Made by a program: the position numbers and the translations under genes. A stretch of DNA of 64,000 nucleotides from Phaeobacter sp. B1627 (GTDB taxonomy: Bacteria; Pseudomonadota; Alphaproteobacteria; Rhodobacterales; Rhodobacteraceae): the NCBI RefSeq assembly GCF_006265095.1, contig NZ_VCNK01000030.1, positions 1-64,000 on the forward strand, written 5' to 3'. Shown one piece after another: positions 1 through 8,951 of this stretch (position 1 is the stretch's first letter; every line of letters starts with the position of its first letter). Under the pieces are notes generated by a model. It did not search any database. It was not told where the DNA came from and was given only the letters and a program-made list of their open reading frames with translations.

Positions 1-602
1 TTGGCAAAGAGCTTGATCGCCTCTGCCTCTTTCGGATCGGTGAAGAGCATTGCCACATCCGTCTCTTCCGCGCCCTCCAGCAGCAGATCGGCAAAGATGC
101 GCGCCCGCTCCGATCGCTCTCCGACGACGATCCGGCTGGGATGCAGGTTGTCGTAAAGCGCCCGCCCCTCGCGCAGGAATTCCGGGGAAAAGATCACCTG
201 TTCGGTGTCCAGCCGGGCGCGCAGATCGGTGACATATCCCACCGGGATCGTCGATTTGATCACGATGGTGGCCGATGTGTTCACCGCCAGAACCTGAGCG
301 ATCACCGTCTCGACACTGGAGGTGTCGAAATAATTGCTCTTGGGGTCATAGTTGGTCGGCGTCGCCACGATCACATAATCCGCATCGCGATAGGCAAGCG
401 CGGGATCAGTCGTTGCGGTCAGGGTCAGCTTGCGGTTGGCCAGAAAGTCTTCCAGTTCCGCGTCGACGATCGGACATATCCCGTTGTTGACCATCTCCAC
501 CCGGGAATCGGAGATATCGACCGCCGTCACCTGATGGTTCTGGGCCAGCAAAACTGCGTTGGAAAGGCCGACATACCCAAGTCCGGCAATTGCAATCTTC
601 AT
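1..602 (-). CDS. ugd: UDP-glucose 6-dehydrogenase, N-terminal part (runs off window)
   Basis: The reverse strand reads from an ATG at 602-600 to the window edge without a stop, giving about 200 residues. The protein begins with [16 protein letters not shown], whose GLGYVG is the NAD-binding glycine motif of the UDP-glucose/GDP-mannose dehydrogenase family. A central stretch (VIVATPTN, then [11 protein letters not shown]) and the [11 protein letters not shown]-like segment (read as [11 protein letters not shown]) are diagnostic of UDP-glucose 6-dehydrogenase. The enzyme oxidises UDP-glucose to UDP-glucuronate in the cytoplasm, an acidic precursor for capsule or exopolysaccharide. The catalytic cysteine lies in the missing C-terminal half, so it cannot be checked here. 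It sits next to manC, which fits nucleotide-sugar supply for the glycan genes on the same replicon. Confidence 0.93.
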   Translation of the reverse strand, partial: MKIAIAGLGYVGLSNAVLLAQNHQVTAVDISDSRVEMVNNGICPIVDAELEDFLANRKLTLTATTDPALAYRDADYVIVATPTNYDPKSNYFDTSSVETVIAQVLAVNTSATIVIKSTIPVGYVTDLRARLDTEQVIFSPEFLREGRALYDNLHPSRIVVGERSERARIFADLLLEGAEETDVAMLFTDPKEAEAIKLFA

Positions 603-723
603 CGATAAACTCCTAATTCAATGGTGCGGCGACCGCCCGTGTCTCTATCGCCGCAAGCCCCCCCACAAGGGCTCTGTGAAATTTCATGTCCAGGTTCCGC
701 GCGGCGCTGGCGCAGCTGACGTG

Positions 724-1086
724 TTAGAACCTCACCGTAAAACTGCAACCCGCAAGCGTATAGCCCGCATCGATCGCCTCGAACCGCCCGGTGTCGCTCA
801 GCTCGTCATAGATTTCCTTCAGCAAGCCAACCGCCAGCGCCGCGCCGCATCCTTTCCAGAAGCGTCCGGTCTTGTAGGTCACCAACGCCGAAATCGCGGA
901 ACCGACGGCCACATGCTGCAACTTGTCATCGTCGGTCAGCGGCAGCGCCGCCAGCGACAGGCCGGTCTGGATCAGATAACCCTGTTGCCTGCTGAAGAGC
1001 TGGGAGCGGTCTTCTGCCACGGCAACCTGAGGCAGCATCAGCAGCGCCAATATGGGGCAGATCGTCTTTGACACAGCGCGTCTCAT
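724..1086 (-). CDS. Small exported protein, possibly YfiM/DUF2279-like
   Basis: A 120-residue protein with a clear N-terminal signal peptide (about residues 1-24, ending near VAVAEDR). The middle contains DKLQHVAVGSAISALVTYKTG, of which the DKLQH..VG core resembles the YfiM/DUF2279 family of small membrane-associated proteins. A second hydrophobic stretch (GCGAALAVGLLKEIYDEL) follows, and the chain ends in SFTVRF, a terminal aromatic pattern often seen in envelope proteins. It lies 3 nt downstream of manC on the same strand, so it is probably cotranscribed. The function is unknown. The family link rests on a short motif only. Confidence 0.6.
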   Translation of the reverse strand: MRRAVSKTICPILALLMLPQVAVAEDRSQLFSRQQGYLIQTGLSLAALPLTDDDKLQHVAVGSAISALVTYKTGRFWKGCGAALAVGLLKEIYDELSDTGRFEAIDAGYTLAGCSFTVRF

Positions 1087-1089
1087 GCA

Positions 1090-2523
1090 TCAGTCCCTTG
1101 CATATAGATCGTCATAACGGGTGATATCGTCTTCGCCGACATAGGCCCCGGTCTGGATCTCGATCAGCACCATCGCCACCTTGCCCGGGTTCTCCAGCCG
1201 ATGCACCGCGCCCAGCGGAATGTAGACGGACTGGTTTTCGGTCACCAGCTGCACCGTGTCGTCCAGGGTCACCCGTGCGGTGCCCGCCACGACAACCCAA
1301 TGTTCGGACCGGTGGACGTGGCTTTGCAGCGACAGGCTGGCCCCCGGATGCACCAGGATGCGCTTCACCTGGAAACGGTCGCTGGTCACCAGGCTTTCGA
1401 ACCAGCCCCAGGGGCGGTGATCCTTCGGAAAGGCGGTGGCCTGGGCCGCGCCTTTTTTCTTCAGCGCCGCCACCGCAAGCTTCACGTCCTGAGCGCGGGA
1501 CTTATCCGCCACCAGCACCGCGTCATTCATCGCAACCGCCATGATGCCGTCTAGGCCGATGCCCACGACCTCCAGCCTGTCACTGTCCGAGCGCAACAAC
1601 GTGTCACGGCACTCAATCGCTGTGGCGCGGGTGCCGACGACAACACCGTTTTCGTCCGGCCCGGATTCGCGCCAGACCGCATCCCAGCCGCCCAGATCGG
1701 ACCAGGCCGCATCAAAGGGCACCACTGACAGATTCTCGGCCTTTTCCATCACCGCGTAATCGATGGAAATCTCCTCGGCCCTGGCCCAGGGCTCCGGCGC
1801 CAGACGCAGAAAGCCAAGGTCCGGCTGCGCCTGGTCCAGCGCCGCCTGGACCGGTTCCATCAGGCCCGGGCTAAAGGCGGAAAAGGCGGAAATCATGTCG
1901 GTGGCGCGGAACAAGAAAATGCCCGCGTTCCATTTGAAATTGCCCGCCGCCAGCATCTCGGCCGCGCGCAGGGCATCGGGTTTCTCGACAAATTGCTTCA
2001 GCGCCACCGGATTGCCACTGGCATCGGGCACGCTGTCCAGCTCCAGATAGCCATAAGCGGTTTCCGCATGGGTCGGGGTGATCCCGAAGGTCACCATCTG
2101 GCCCCGGGCCACCGCATCCAGCCCTAGCGTCACCGCCGCGTGAAAGGCGGCCACATCCGGCACCACATGATCGGAGGGGGCCACCAGCAGCACCGCTTCG
2201 GGATCTTCGGCCTGGGCACGTAGGGCCGCGGCCAGAATCGCGGGGGCAGTATTGCGCCCTTCGGGTTCGATCAGCACCGCGCCGGGATCGATACCTGCCG
2301 CCTGCAGCTGTTCCGTCACGATGAAGCGGAAATCAGAGTTGGTCAGAACCATGGGCGCCGCGAAGGAAAACGCGCCCCCCCCGCCCGACAACCGCCGGGC
2401 CGAAGCCTGAAACAATGTTTCCTCACCCATCAGGGGGACAAACTGCTTGGGATAGCTCTTGCGCGACAATGGCCACAAACGCGTGCCAGAACCACCGCAG
2501 AGAATGACCGGAGTAATCAACAT
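1090..2523 (-). CDS. manC: Mannose-1-phosphate guanylyltransferase / mannose-6-phosphate isomerase
   Basis: A 477-residue protein with the bifunctional ManC/CpsB/AlgA layout. An N-terminal nucleotidyltransferase domain carries the signature GGSGTRLWP at residues 10-18 and FVEKP further on. It is followed by a C-terminal cupin domain (from about residue 355) with WGWFESL, the RILVHPGASLSLQSHVHRSEHW region and the VYIPLGAVHRLEN metal-site region, as in type II phosphomannose isomerases. It makes GDP-mannose from mannose-1-phosphate and can interconvert fructose-6-P and mannose-6-P. The length is normal for the family. It lies between a 3' degenerate region and the small exported protein. GDP-mannose would feed glycan assembly, and mannose-6-P could also matter if the NeuB of this locus makes a KDN-type acid (inference). 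Confidence 0.95.
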   Translation of the reverse strand: MLITPVILCGGSGTRLWPLSRKSYPKQFVPLMGEETLFQASARRLSGGGGAFSFAAPMVLTNSDFRFIVTEQLQAAGIDPGAVLIEPEGRNTAPAILAAALRAQAEDPEAVLLVAPSDHVVPDVAAFHAAVTLGLDAVARGQMVTFGITPTHAETAYGYLELDSVPDASGNPVALKQFVEKPDALRAAEMLAAGNFKWNAGIFLFRATDMISAFSAFSPGLMEPVQAALDQAQPDLGFLRLAPEPWARAEEISIDYAVMEKAENLSVVPFDAAWSDLGGWDAVWRESGPDENGVVVGTRATAIECRDTLLRSDSDRLEVVGIGLDGIMAVAMNDAVLVADKSRAQDVKLAVAALKKKGAAQATAFPKDHRPWGWFESLVTSDRFQVKRILVHPGASLSLQSHVHRSEHWVVVAGTARVTLDDTVQLVTENQSVYIPLGAVHRLENPGKVAMVLIEIQTGAYVGEDDITRYDDLYARD

Positions 2524-2729
2524 TATCTACAACTCATTCGAGATGAACTCTTCTCTCCTAGTCGATCACTCGGATTTGGCAACCCTGCGGCCGCCCTCAT
2601 TGCCAAATCTTCACATCTCTGCTCATTTCGTATTCATCCGTCAGATCTGCGAGCGCATTGCACAGCTGGCAGTCCACCCAGCCAAGCAACGTTGCGCCAA
2701 AATTCGGCTGACATATCTGAAATCGATAC

Positions 2730-3055
2730 GATTCCGACCAGCAAGGGCTATGCCGCACTCGGGGAGCAGATGCTACAGATGGTCACTCATGTACCGTTGA
2801 TAGTCCCTGCGACGAGATCTTTATCTCCCCAAGAGCGGGATAGATGTGATCGAACGTTAGGCCGTTTCCTAGCCTAGTCGCATGTGGCAGGACGTCGGCT
2901 TTACGCCCCTCCCTCCTGCGCCTGACCGTCTCGCTACGCAGCGAGATATAAACTTATTCACTCAGGCGCAGTCGCCCTCACCCCAACAAGATACGCTGTC
3001 CCGTGCCTTGACTGTCGGGGCTGCGAGAACGCGATCACAGTCTGATTTATCTACC
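2730..3055 (+). pseudogene. Decayed copy of the glycosyltransferase-like gene at 14939-16099
   Basis: Two short frames match the intact protein at 14939-16099. SKGYAALGEQMLQMVTHV (about 2740-2793) parallels its SRVYSALGAQMRQVVTHV. From 2882, MWQDVGF...DRLATQRDINLFTQAQSPS parallels its MWQEVGF...GSLATRRDIYFFTQALSPS. The nucleotide sequence between them aligns to the copy but lacks about 120 bases and contains several stops, so the gene is dead. The 5' and 3' thirds of the gene are missing; the homology fades near 3055, before the IS5-family end at about 3124. The remaining 2524-2729 region upstream of manC shows no gene. Confidence 0.8.
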
Positions 3056-3123
3056 GGAAGGCCAATTTTGTTATTCTTTGAGCCCCTCGCTTTGTTGCCA
3101 CCTGGCAGGAGTTATTCTTTTAA

Positions 3124-3590
3124 CAGGCTGCTGAAAAAGAGAGATTGGAAGGACTCTGTTCCTGCCACTACGGTTCTAAGGCGGATCTTCGCGGCAACGG
3201 ACCCTGGGTCTGGGCAGCCCCTTTCGTCAGGCCGTCAATAGTTTCGGCAGCCTCGCGAGGTTGCAGGCTGCCATGTTCATGGTGAACTACGCGCGGTCCT
3301 TGTCGAGGTCACGGTGAAAGGTCTGGGCCCAGCCGAATGGTTCCTCGATCTTCTGCCGGCACCTTTGGGACAAGGCGTAGCCGGGATGGTGGGTGGACCG
3401 GCCGTCGATGGCGGAATGTCGGGCCTTCTGTGCGACATGCGGTGTCATAACCATGCGCCTGAGCTTGGTAATGAAGTCGGCGCTGTCGTATCCCTTGTCT
3501 GCCCCAAGCGTTAGTCGCTGGATCGAGCCAGGGAGTGCCGATTGTCATCTCAAGCACCACCTTCCGCTCGCCATGCCCATTGGCGTGGGT
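3124..3590 (-). mobile_element. IS5-family transposase, 3' fragment with one IS end
   Basis: The minus strand encodes the C-terminal third of an IS5-type DDE transposase in two frames. First comes a LTHANGHGERKVVLEM segment (about 3590-3543), then after a shift LTLGADKGYDSADFI, TPHVAQKARHSAIDGR, HPGYALSQRCRQKIEEPFGWAQTF and finally AACNLARLPKL (about 3273-3241). The sequence near 3125 (AGGCTGCTGAAAAA) is a common IS5-type terminal sequence, so one end seems retained. The catalytic N-terminal two thirds are absent. The fragment abuts the DUF927 pseudogene on the opposite strand at about 3590, indicating a deletion or recombination junction. Confidence 0.8.
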
Positions 3591-4872
3591 CAGGTGTGGC
3601 GGCACTTGCCCTTGGTAATCCATACCTGATCTTCGGCATCAGCCTCGCGCTCAGCGGACCCTTCCTGGGCCTGACCAATCGAACTGGAGCGATTTTCCAT
3701 GTCTATGGCGAAAATTCGGTTGGCAAGACCAAGGCGCTCACGGTCGGGAATACGGTCTGGCCCTCCGCTGGAACCGAGGTGACATGGCGAACAACCAGCG
3801 CGGGCCTGGAGGGGTCGCTGGCCCAGGCGAACGACACATTCCTGGGCCTTGATGAATTGCCCGGTGAGCCGCCATGTCGGCTTCGGAGATGACATCTATG
3901 CTGCTGCGAATGGGGCCGGCAAGAACAGCGCCAGCAGTGGCGGGATCCGGTCCTGTCGACCGGTGAGGCCCCTGTTCGCCAGGTCTTGCGGGATCTGGGC
4001 CCGGCCCTGCGATGTGGCCAAGTCGTCCGAATGATCGACCTCCCTGTCATGGGCATGGCGCATGGTATCTTCAACGAGCTTCACGGTCACGCGACGTCAA
4101 AGGCTTTTGCCGCAGGATCGAAACCATCGCTTCGAGGGACTGCGGTCATGCCGGGGCTAACCTGATCCGCGAGCTTATTCTGTCGGACCAAGACCAGTCG
4201 ATCCGGTCCACCATCGAGAGTCGGCATGAGATTGAGCTTTCAAAGCTTTTGGCGCAGCTTCGTCTGGATTCCCGAACCGCCCGCAACGAGACCCTGCGGG
4301 TGCTGGACCGGTTCGCACTTGTCGCGGTGGCGGGGGAGTTCGCCACCCAGCGTCAGATCACGGGTTGGCCGACAGGAACGGCGTCTGCGGCGGTCATGGT
4401 CATGGCAGCCAAGTGGTTCGAACAGAGCGGCGCAGACAAACCGACAGAGCAGAACTCAGCCGTCGAGCGGACGAGGGATTATCTGCTGCAGTTCGGAGAC
4501 AGCCGTTTCGGCCTTCTTCGCCAGGGCGCAGACGCCCCCGCCGAAGCACCTGCTGCGCGCAGCCAAGAGGCGGCAGGATATCGGAACGATGATTACTTCT
4601 ACATGCTCAAGCCGACGTTTGACACAATTCACCGAGGCCAAGACGCCAAGCGCGCAGCGGAAAAGCTGGAAGCTGCAGGCTACCTGGAGCCAAGAGGCGA
4701 GCGAAACAGCCGCCAGTTCGCGCTTTCCGGCGTGCGCAAGCAACGTATCCGGGTCTATGGAATCCGTGCCTGCGCAGGCCTCCAGCAAGGTTCGATAATA
4801 AGGATCAAACCGGCTGATCCCATATTATCGAGCCTGATAAACCCGGAAAGGGCCGTTACAGGGCCCTGCTGA
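3591..4872 (+). pseudogene. DUF927-domain helicase-like gene, 5'-truncated and frameshifted
   Basis: Three reading frames in order give one DUF927-type protein. The first is VAALALGNPYLIFGISLALSGPF followed by the P-loop-like YGENSVGKTKAL and WRTTSAGLEGSLAQ (3591-3890). Next come GFGDDIYAAANGAGK (about 3887-3930) and VLSTGEAPVRQVLRDLG to MGMAHGIFNELHGHATSKAFA (about 3950-4110). Last is LIRELILSDQD to NSRQFALSGVRKQRIRVYGI (about 4160-4760, stop at 4872). At least three frame changes and loss of the N-terminus make it non-functional. DUF927 proteins are predicted ATPases or helicases often found on integrative elements. The break coincides with the IS5 fragment. Confidence 0.85.
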
Positions 4873-5231
4873 TCAGCAGGAGGGAGACCTCCTGCAGCAC
4901 CATCCCACCAGTTCCGACCACGGGCAATGACAATAGAAGTGTCATGCCCTGGAGGACGACCAATACGAGCACCTTGACCATTTGCAGGTACATCGAGATC
5001 GCCATGGAAAACAGGGCGGGGTCGAACCGATGCCCCGGTTTCTTCCGCCGGCCTCAGGACTAGGTCGCCCCACAGGAGCGCAAAGAGGATCCCGGTGATC
5101 GACCAGATCAGGCTTGGTTTTCCACCGTTCAGCTGGGGCAACACGAACAAGGCGCCGGCCATGCCAATGATGATCATGCCGACTGCGCCGAGTTGAGCGA
5201 AACGCAGAACAAGCGTTCTAGTCAGGGTCAC
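4856..5231 (-). pseudogene. Small membrane protein with an apparent frameshift
   Basis: The first part (start 5231) has two membrane helices, AVGMIIIGMAGALFVL and LIWSITGILFALLWGDLVL. Near 5030 the hydrophobic character of this frame stops and a neighbouring frame takes over with FDPALFSMAISMYLQMVKVL, continuing as a strongly hydrophobic segment to a TAA at 4858-4856. A single-base indel would join the two into one compact protein of roughly 125 residues with three or four membrane segments. Without the shift the original frame runs on as a charged, glycine-rich 158-residue ORF that does not look natural. The tail overlaps the convergent DUF927 remnant. No family recognised. Confidence 0.55.
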
Positions 5232-5469
5232 ATGTCGGTATCATGTCGGACTTTCTCAGTGCAGCACGGGGCGCGTGCGCAGGGCCGCGATCACCGCGGC
5301 AAGACGGCCGAGCCCACGCAGGCTCATCCGCCCACGTTCAATCTGACGGGCGGCCTCATGGAGGGAGGACCCTCTCCTCTGCCCCGACCGGGCCTAGCAC
5401 GCGGCGCGCGACATGCTTGAAGGTCAGCCCCGGTCGGCGCATCGTAGACCGGGCGACTGAAGACGGCGA

Positions 5470-5997
5470 TCAGTTCAGGCGGAGCCGCGTTACGGGCACG
5501 ACGGGCGTCCCCTCGAACTCAAGATCCAGCTTTCCGTCGATCATCGCCACGGTGCGCTCCAGAGCGTTTCTCAGCAGCGCGTTCAGAAGCCGCTGCGTCT
5601 CTTCACCCGGACACTCCAATGCGTTTTCGGACACAGCTTCTTTGGTGGCGGCTGTCCAGCCGGACAGGTCATCCAGCAGCCATTCCATCTGATGGGAGGG
5701 CACACCGGTGATGCGTTCGAGCTCCTCCAGAACTTCCTCCCCTTCTGCCGCCAGCGCATGCGGGCTGACAAGGCTGTGCCGGAAGCACTCGATGTCGTAG
5801 TCGTCGATCTCTTCTCCCTGCAGGCCATCGTTCTCAAGCCAACCTGCGATGCTCTCGCGCGACTGCCAGCGGGCCGTCCACACCTCTTCGCGCGAGCACC
5901 ACTGCGTAAAGTTAAAGATCGACTTCTCGCTGTCCTTGAAATGCACGTGGAGCGCGATGGAACGGTCGGCGGCCTCACGAATCTGGAACTTGGGCAT
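5470..5997 (-). CDS. Hypothetical protein, mobile-element associated
   Basis: A 175-residue, acidic, soluble protein starting MPKFQIREAADRSIALHVHF, with no signal peptide or membrane segment. Notable stretches are FNFTQWCSREEVWTARWQSR, a central acidic run EGEEVLEELERITGVPSHQ, and a C-terminal helical region ETQRLLNALLRNALERTVAM. Codon use is that of a real gene in a GC-rich genome. It lies among pieces of mobile DNA, so it is probably cargo from an integrative element. I do not recognise a domain and assign no function. The 5232-5469 gap downstream holds no convincing gene. Confidence 0.6.
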   Translation of the reverse strand: MPKFQIREAADRSIALHVHFKDSEKSIFNFTQWCSREEVWTARWQSRESIAGWLENDGLQGEEIDDYDIECFRHSLVSPHALAAEGEEVLEELERITGVPSHQMEWLLDDLSGWTAATKEAVSENALECPGEETQRLLNALLRNALERTVAMIDGKLDLEFEGTPVVPVTRLRLN

Positions 5998-6571
5998 GGG
6001 AGCATCCTTCTATAATCATTCCCTGTGACCGCAATTCTGACCGAGGTTCTCGATGAGGGCGATAGCAACACGGGTCTCCGACGCACCAGGCGGCGGAGTT
6101 ATCCACATTATTCCAACATCGTCACAACATCGGCCCCGCCTGAAGGCCTAGCTCCGGCGAAACGAAACGTGTTCACACCGGGAACTGGCAGGAAAATTCG
6201 GAATATTTCAAACGATCGCATTTCGGCACATGGTAACCGGTCTGCGTCCTGACCGTTTTGTGGGCACGGGATAATGTTTGAGCCGCTCGCCCCCGCCCAC
6301 CGTCAGGCGCACGCCTCCACCGCCCTTGCCGTACGAGGACGCAGGATAAGTGTGCCCGGGAAAGGGGTGCGGGTTTCGCCGATTCCCGGACACGAATTGC
6401 AGTAATTCCCGGACAGCTCCGGGGCCTTAGGTACGGTTGTCATCGCCTGCGCCGTCACGGCCCTCTGCAGGTCTTGAACAAAATTGGGAGGGGCATCCAC
6501 GCCATCAACAGAGCCGACATCGGTCACCGCCTATCTCCAGCCGGTTGCCCGCTATGGTCTTATTTTGTTCT
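5998..6571. other. Gene-poor stretch between hypothetical gene and IS110
   Basis: About 570 bp with only short frames (60-75 codons) on both strands, none with a recognisable domain or convincing codon pattern. The part next to 5997 may hold the promoter of the hypothetical gene. I see no repeat, RNA gene or clear IS end here. Confidence 0.5.
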
Positions 6572-7636
6572 CTAATCTGTCAATGTGCTTTTCCAATTGC
6601 TGTCGATGTCTGAGGTTCTCTTCGAGCTCCGGGGCTCAGGATGGGGTTGGCTGGAGGTAGGTCGGCAAGGTTGAAACTGCAATCTGGCCGAAGCCACGCG
6701 CGCCTTTCGCATCGTAGACCGGGCAGCGATTGCCAGCGCCCATGATTTTAGCTTGAGCGGCGCGGCATATCTGGTCAGCATGACATTTGCGGCCTCGTAA
6801 AGGAGCGTTCGAACTTTGACATCACCTCGTTTCGAGATGCTCCCAGTGTAGTCGATCTCGCCAGATTGATGTCGTTGTGGCACCAGCCCGAGATAGGCTC
6901 CCACGTCGCGTGATTTCTTAAATCGATGCGGATCATCAATTGCTGCGGCAAAGGCCAATGCCGTGACCGGACCGACGCCAGGTACTGTCATCAGGCGCTG
7001 ACAGACTTTGGATCTACGGGTCATCTTCTTGATATCTCCATCAATCGCAGCAACGGCCGTCGGAATGGTTTCGCGTGCTGAAAACAACCCACAGAGTGCG
7101 GCATGGAGGCCGGGCACACCGTCACTCACAGCCAAGGCTGCGTCTTTGAATGCTGGCGACAAGGCACGTGGTAAGCGCACCCCAAATACGACAACCAGCC
7201 CGCGGATTTGAGTGTCGATAGTGACACGCTGCCCAACCAGCTTTTTGCGTGCCGCAATGAGCGAGCGGACGGCATGCGCAGACAGCGATTTGACATGTGT
7301 CGGTTTATAGAACCCGGTCCGCGCCAGATGTGCCAGACCACGTGCGTCATTGCGATCTGTCTTGTGCCTCGCCAAGGACTTTAAGCCCTGATAGGCCTGC
7401 CTGCTCTCAATGCACTGAACAGAAATGCCGAGTTCGACAAGGCCGTGGTAGAGCATCGGGGCCATCCTGCCAGTCTCAAATACAACACCTTTGCACTCCG
7501 GCCCAAAAGCGAGAAAATCTCTGATTGCCTTTGGGGACGTCGCAGTCTTTCCTTCTCGGATCAAAGCACCTTCGCGATCCAAAACGCATATGTGTGTCTC
7601 TTCCATAGAGACATCCAATCCTGCAAAATGTTCCAT
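6572..7636 (-). CDS. IS110-family transposase, unusual C-terminus
   Basis: I start this gene at the ATG at 7636, giving MEHFAGLDVSMEETHICVLD, the usual IS110 N-terminus with the first DEDD acidic residues. The longer GTG-initiated frame adds 51 residues that do not look like the family. KTDRNDARGLAHLAR and the Tnp_20 segment VPGVGPVTALAFAAAIDDPHRFKKSRDVGAYLGL (in part) confirm the family. After RSTMRKARVA the sequence departs from the usual IS110 ending and continues for about 40 proline- and serine-rich residues, suggesting 3' damage or recombination. IS110 elements lack obvious terminal inverted repeats, so I cannot fix the element ends. Confidence 0.9.
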   Translation of the reverse strand: MEHFAGLDVSMEETHICVLDREGALIREGKTATSPKAIRDFLAFGPECKGVVFETGRMAPMLYHGLVELGISVQCIESRQAYQGLKSLARHKTDRNDARGLAHLARTGFYKPTHVKSLSAHAVRSLIAARKKLVGQRVTIDTQIRGLVVVFGVRLPRALSPAFKDAALAVSDGVPGLHAALCGLFSARETIPTAVAAIDGDIKKMTRRSKVCQRLMTVPGVGPVTALAFAAAIDDPHRFKKSRDVGAYLGLVPQRHQSGEIDYTGSISKRGDVKVRTLLYEAANVMLTRYAAPLKLKSWALAIAARSTMRKARVASARLQFQPCRPTSSQPHPEPRSSKRTSDIDSNWKSTLTD

Positions 7637-7778
7637 CTCCCAGCTCCTCAAAATGACGTAAGATCCCAACCTTACCGCGGTTTCAAAAGGTGGGATGATG
7701 ATTACGCCATGTTGAAAAACTCTGCCTGTCTGAAGCCCTGAGCGCTGATTCACTTGAGACAGGTGGAGGTGAGCAGCG

Positions 7779-8306
7779 ATGATGGGCACCCGGCAGGAAG
7801 CGCAGAGCGCTCTGTTCTACGCGTTCACGATCGAGACACATGTCCCGGCCGACCACATGCTCCGGGCGGTGGACCGATTTGTCGATCTGGCCGGGATCCG
7901 GCAGCATCTGGCACCGCTCTACAGCCCCATCGGGCGACCGTCGGTTGATCCCGAACTGATGATCCGGATCCTGCTGGTTGGATACATCATGGGTATCCGT
8001 TCGCAACGTCGGCTGCCGATGCAGGGCGAAGACTATCGTCTCTATCATTGGCGCAGCGCGGATCGTCGGGAGATCGATATTGTGATCGATGGCGGCCACC
8101 GGCTGGTCGGGGTCGAGGTCAAGGCGGCCACCACGGTTGCCGCCGAGGATTTCAAGCACCTGAAATGGTTCGCCAAAGATGGGCCGGGAGAAGGGCGCAG
8201 CACCGTAGGGATCGTGTTCTATCTTGGTCAGGAAAAGCTGACCATGGGGGATGGCAACTTAACTCTGCCGCTCAGCGTGCTTTGGGCGGCGGTGGATTTG
8301 ACTTAG
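7779..8306 (+). pseudogene. Chimeric ORF: IS1182-type transposase N-terminus fused to DUF4143 ATPase C-terminus
   Basis: An open frame of 175 codons made of two unrelated halves. Residues 1-79 (MMGTRQEAQSALFYAF..., HVPADHMLRAVDRFVDLAGI, GRPSVDPELMIRILLVGY, GIRSQRRL) are the conserved start of IS1182-type transposases. From about residue 84 the sequence (YRLYHWRSADRREIDIVID, LVGVEVKAATTVAAEDFKHL, VLWAAVDL) is the C-terminal nuclease-like part of AAA/DUF4143 proteins, including the D-I-V and E-V-K residues typical of that fold. The junction lies near 8015-8030. Neither half is complete, so I call it a fused pseudogene, although the frame is intact and could be expressed. Confidence 0.8.
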
Positions 8307-8951
8307 ACAAGCCCGAGTTCGGGAAGGACCAGCAGGCTTTCATCGCCAGGCCAACACCCTCGCGGGTGCCGAGGGCGGGACAGAACGTCGCTGCAAAGGC
8401 AACAGGTTGTAAGGCGACCTGCTCTATTCTCCCAAAGTCGAATTAACTTGCACGAACTTTACCGTTTGAGAGCCAGGATAAAGGCATGATGGCCATGAAA
8501 TTGCGCATTTCCACTGATATCTCATTTTCTGCAACATTGGGAATCGGGAACAGGTGCCCCGGGGTGTGAACTGCGGCTGCATGTGTAGGATGAAGGTGGG
8601 ATGACTTTATGACACAGCGCTACAGCGCCCAGATGGCAATTCTCTGTCCCCCTGTGCTTGCCGGGTCGGGAACCGCGAGCCGGGCGAACTTTGCCATGGT
8701 CGCCCCGGCATCCGGAGACGAGCGCGAAACACCATCGGGGGCGTTGCAGTGCCCAGTCCGCCCACAGCCCAGTCCTGACAGTCCGCCCAGTCAGCCTGCC
8801 GGAATGGCAAGGCCGGCGTGGCCCTGTACGCCGAAGCCCCGAACCGATCACAGGATTGCTCACAGGATCGAACCCTGTATCGATCTCTCACTCCTAGACC
8901 ATTCCTTTACGTATTTTTCCCTTCAATCATGACAAAGTGAACGGCCTGCCC
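8307..8951. other. Non-coding stretch upstream of the RTX protease
   Basis: About 640 bp with overlapping short frames on both strands but no domain or signal peptide that I recognise. The 3' part must contain the promoter of the M10 protease. Sequence composition changes from the IS-derived region to this stretch, and it may include further degraded mobile DNA. Confidence 0.45.

Noticed and set aside
8522-8932. Several overlapping 80-110-codon frames on both strands
   Set aside because: Arg/Pro-rich in all frames, without start signals or known domains.
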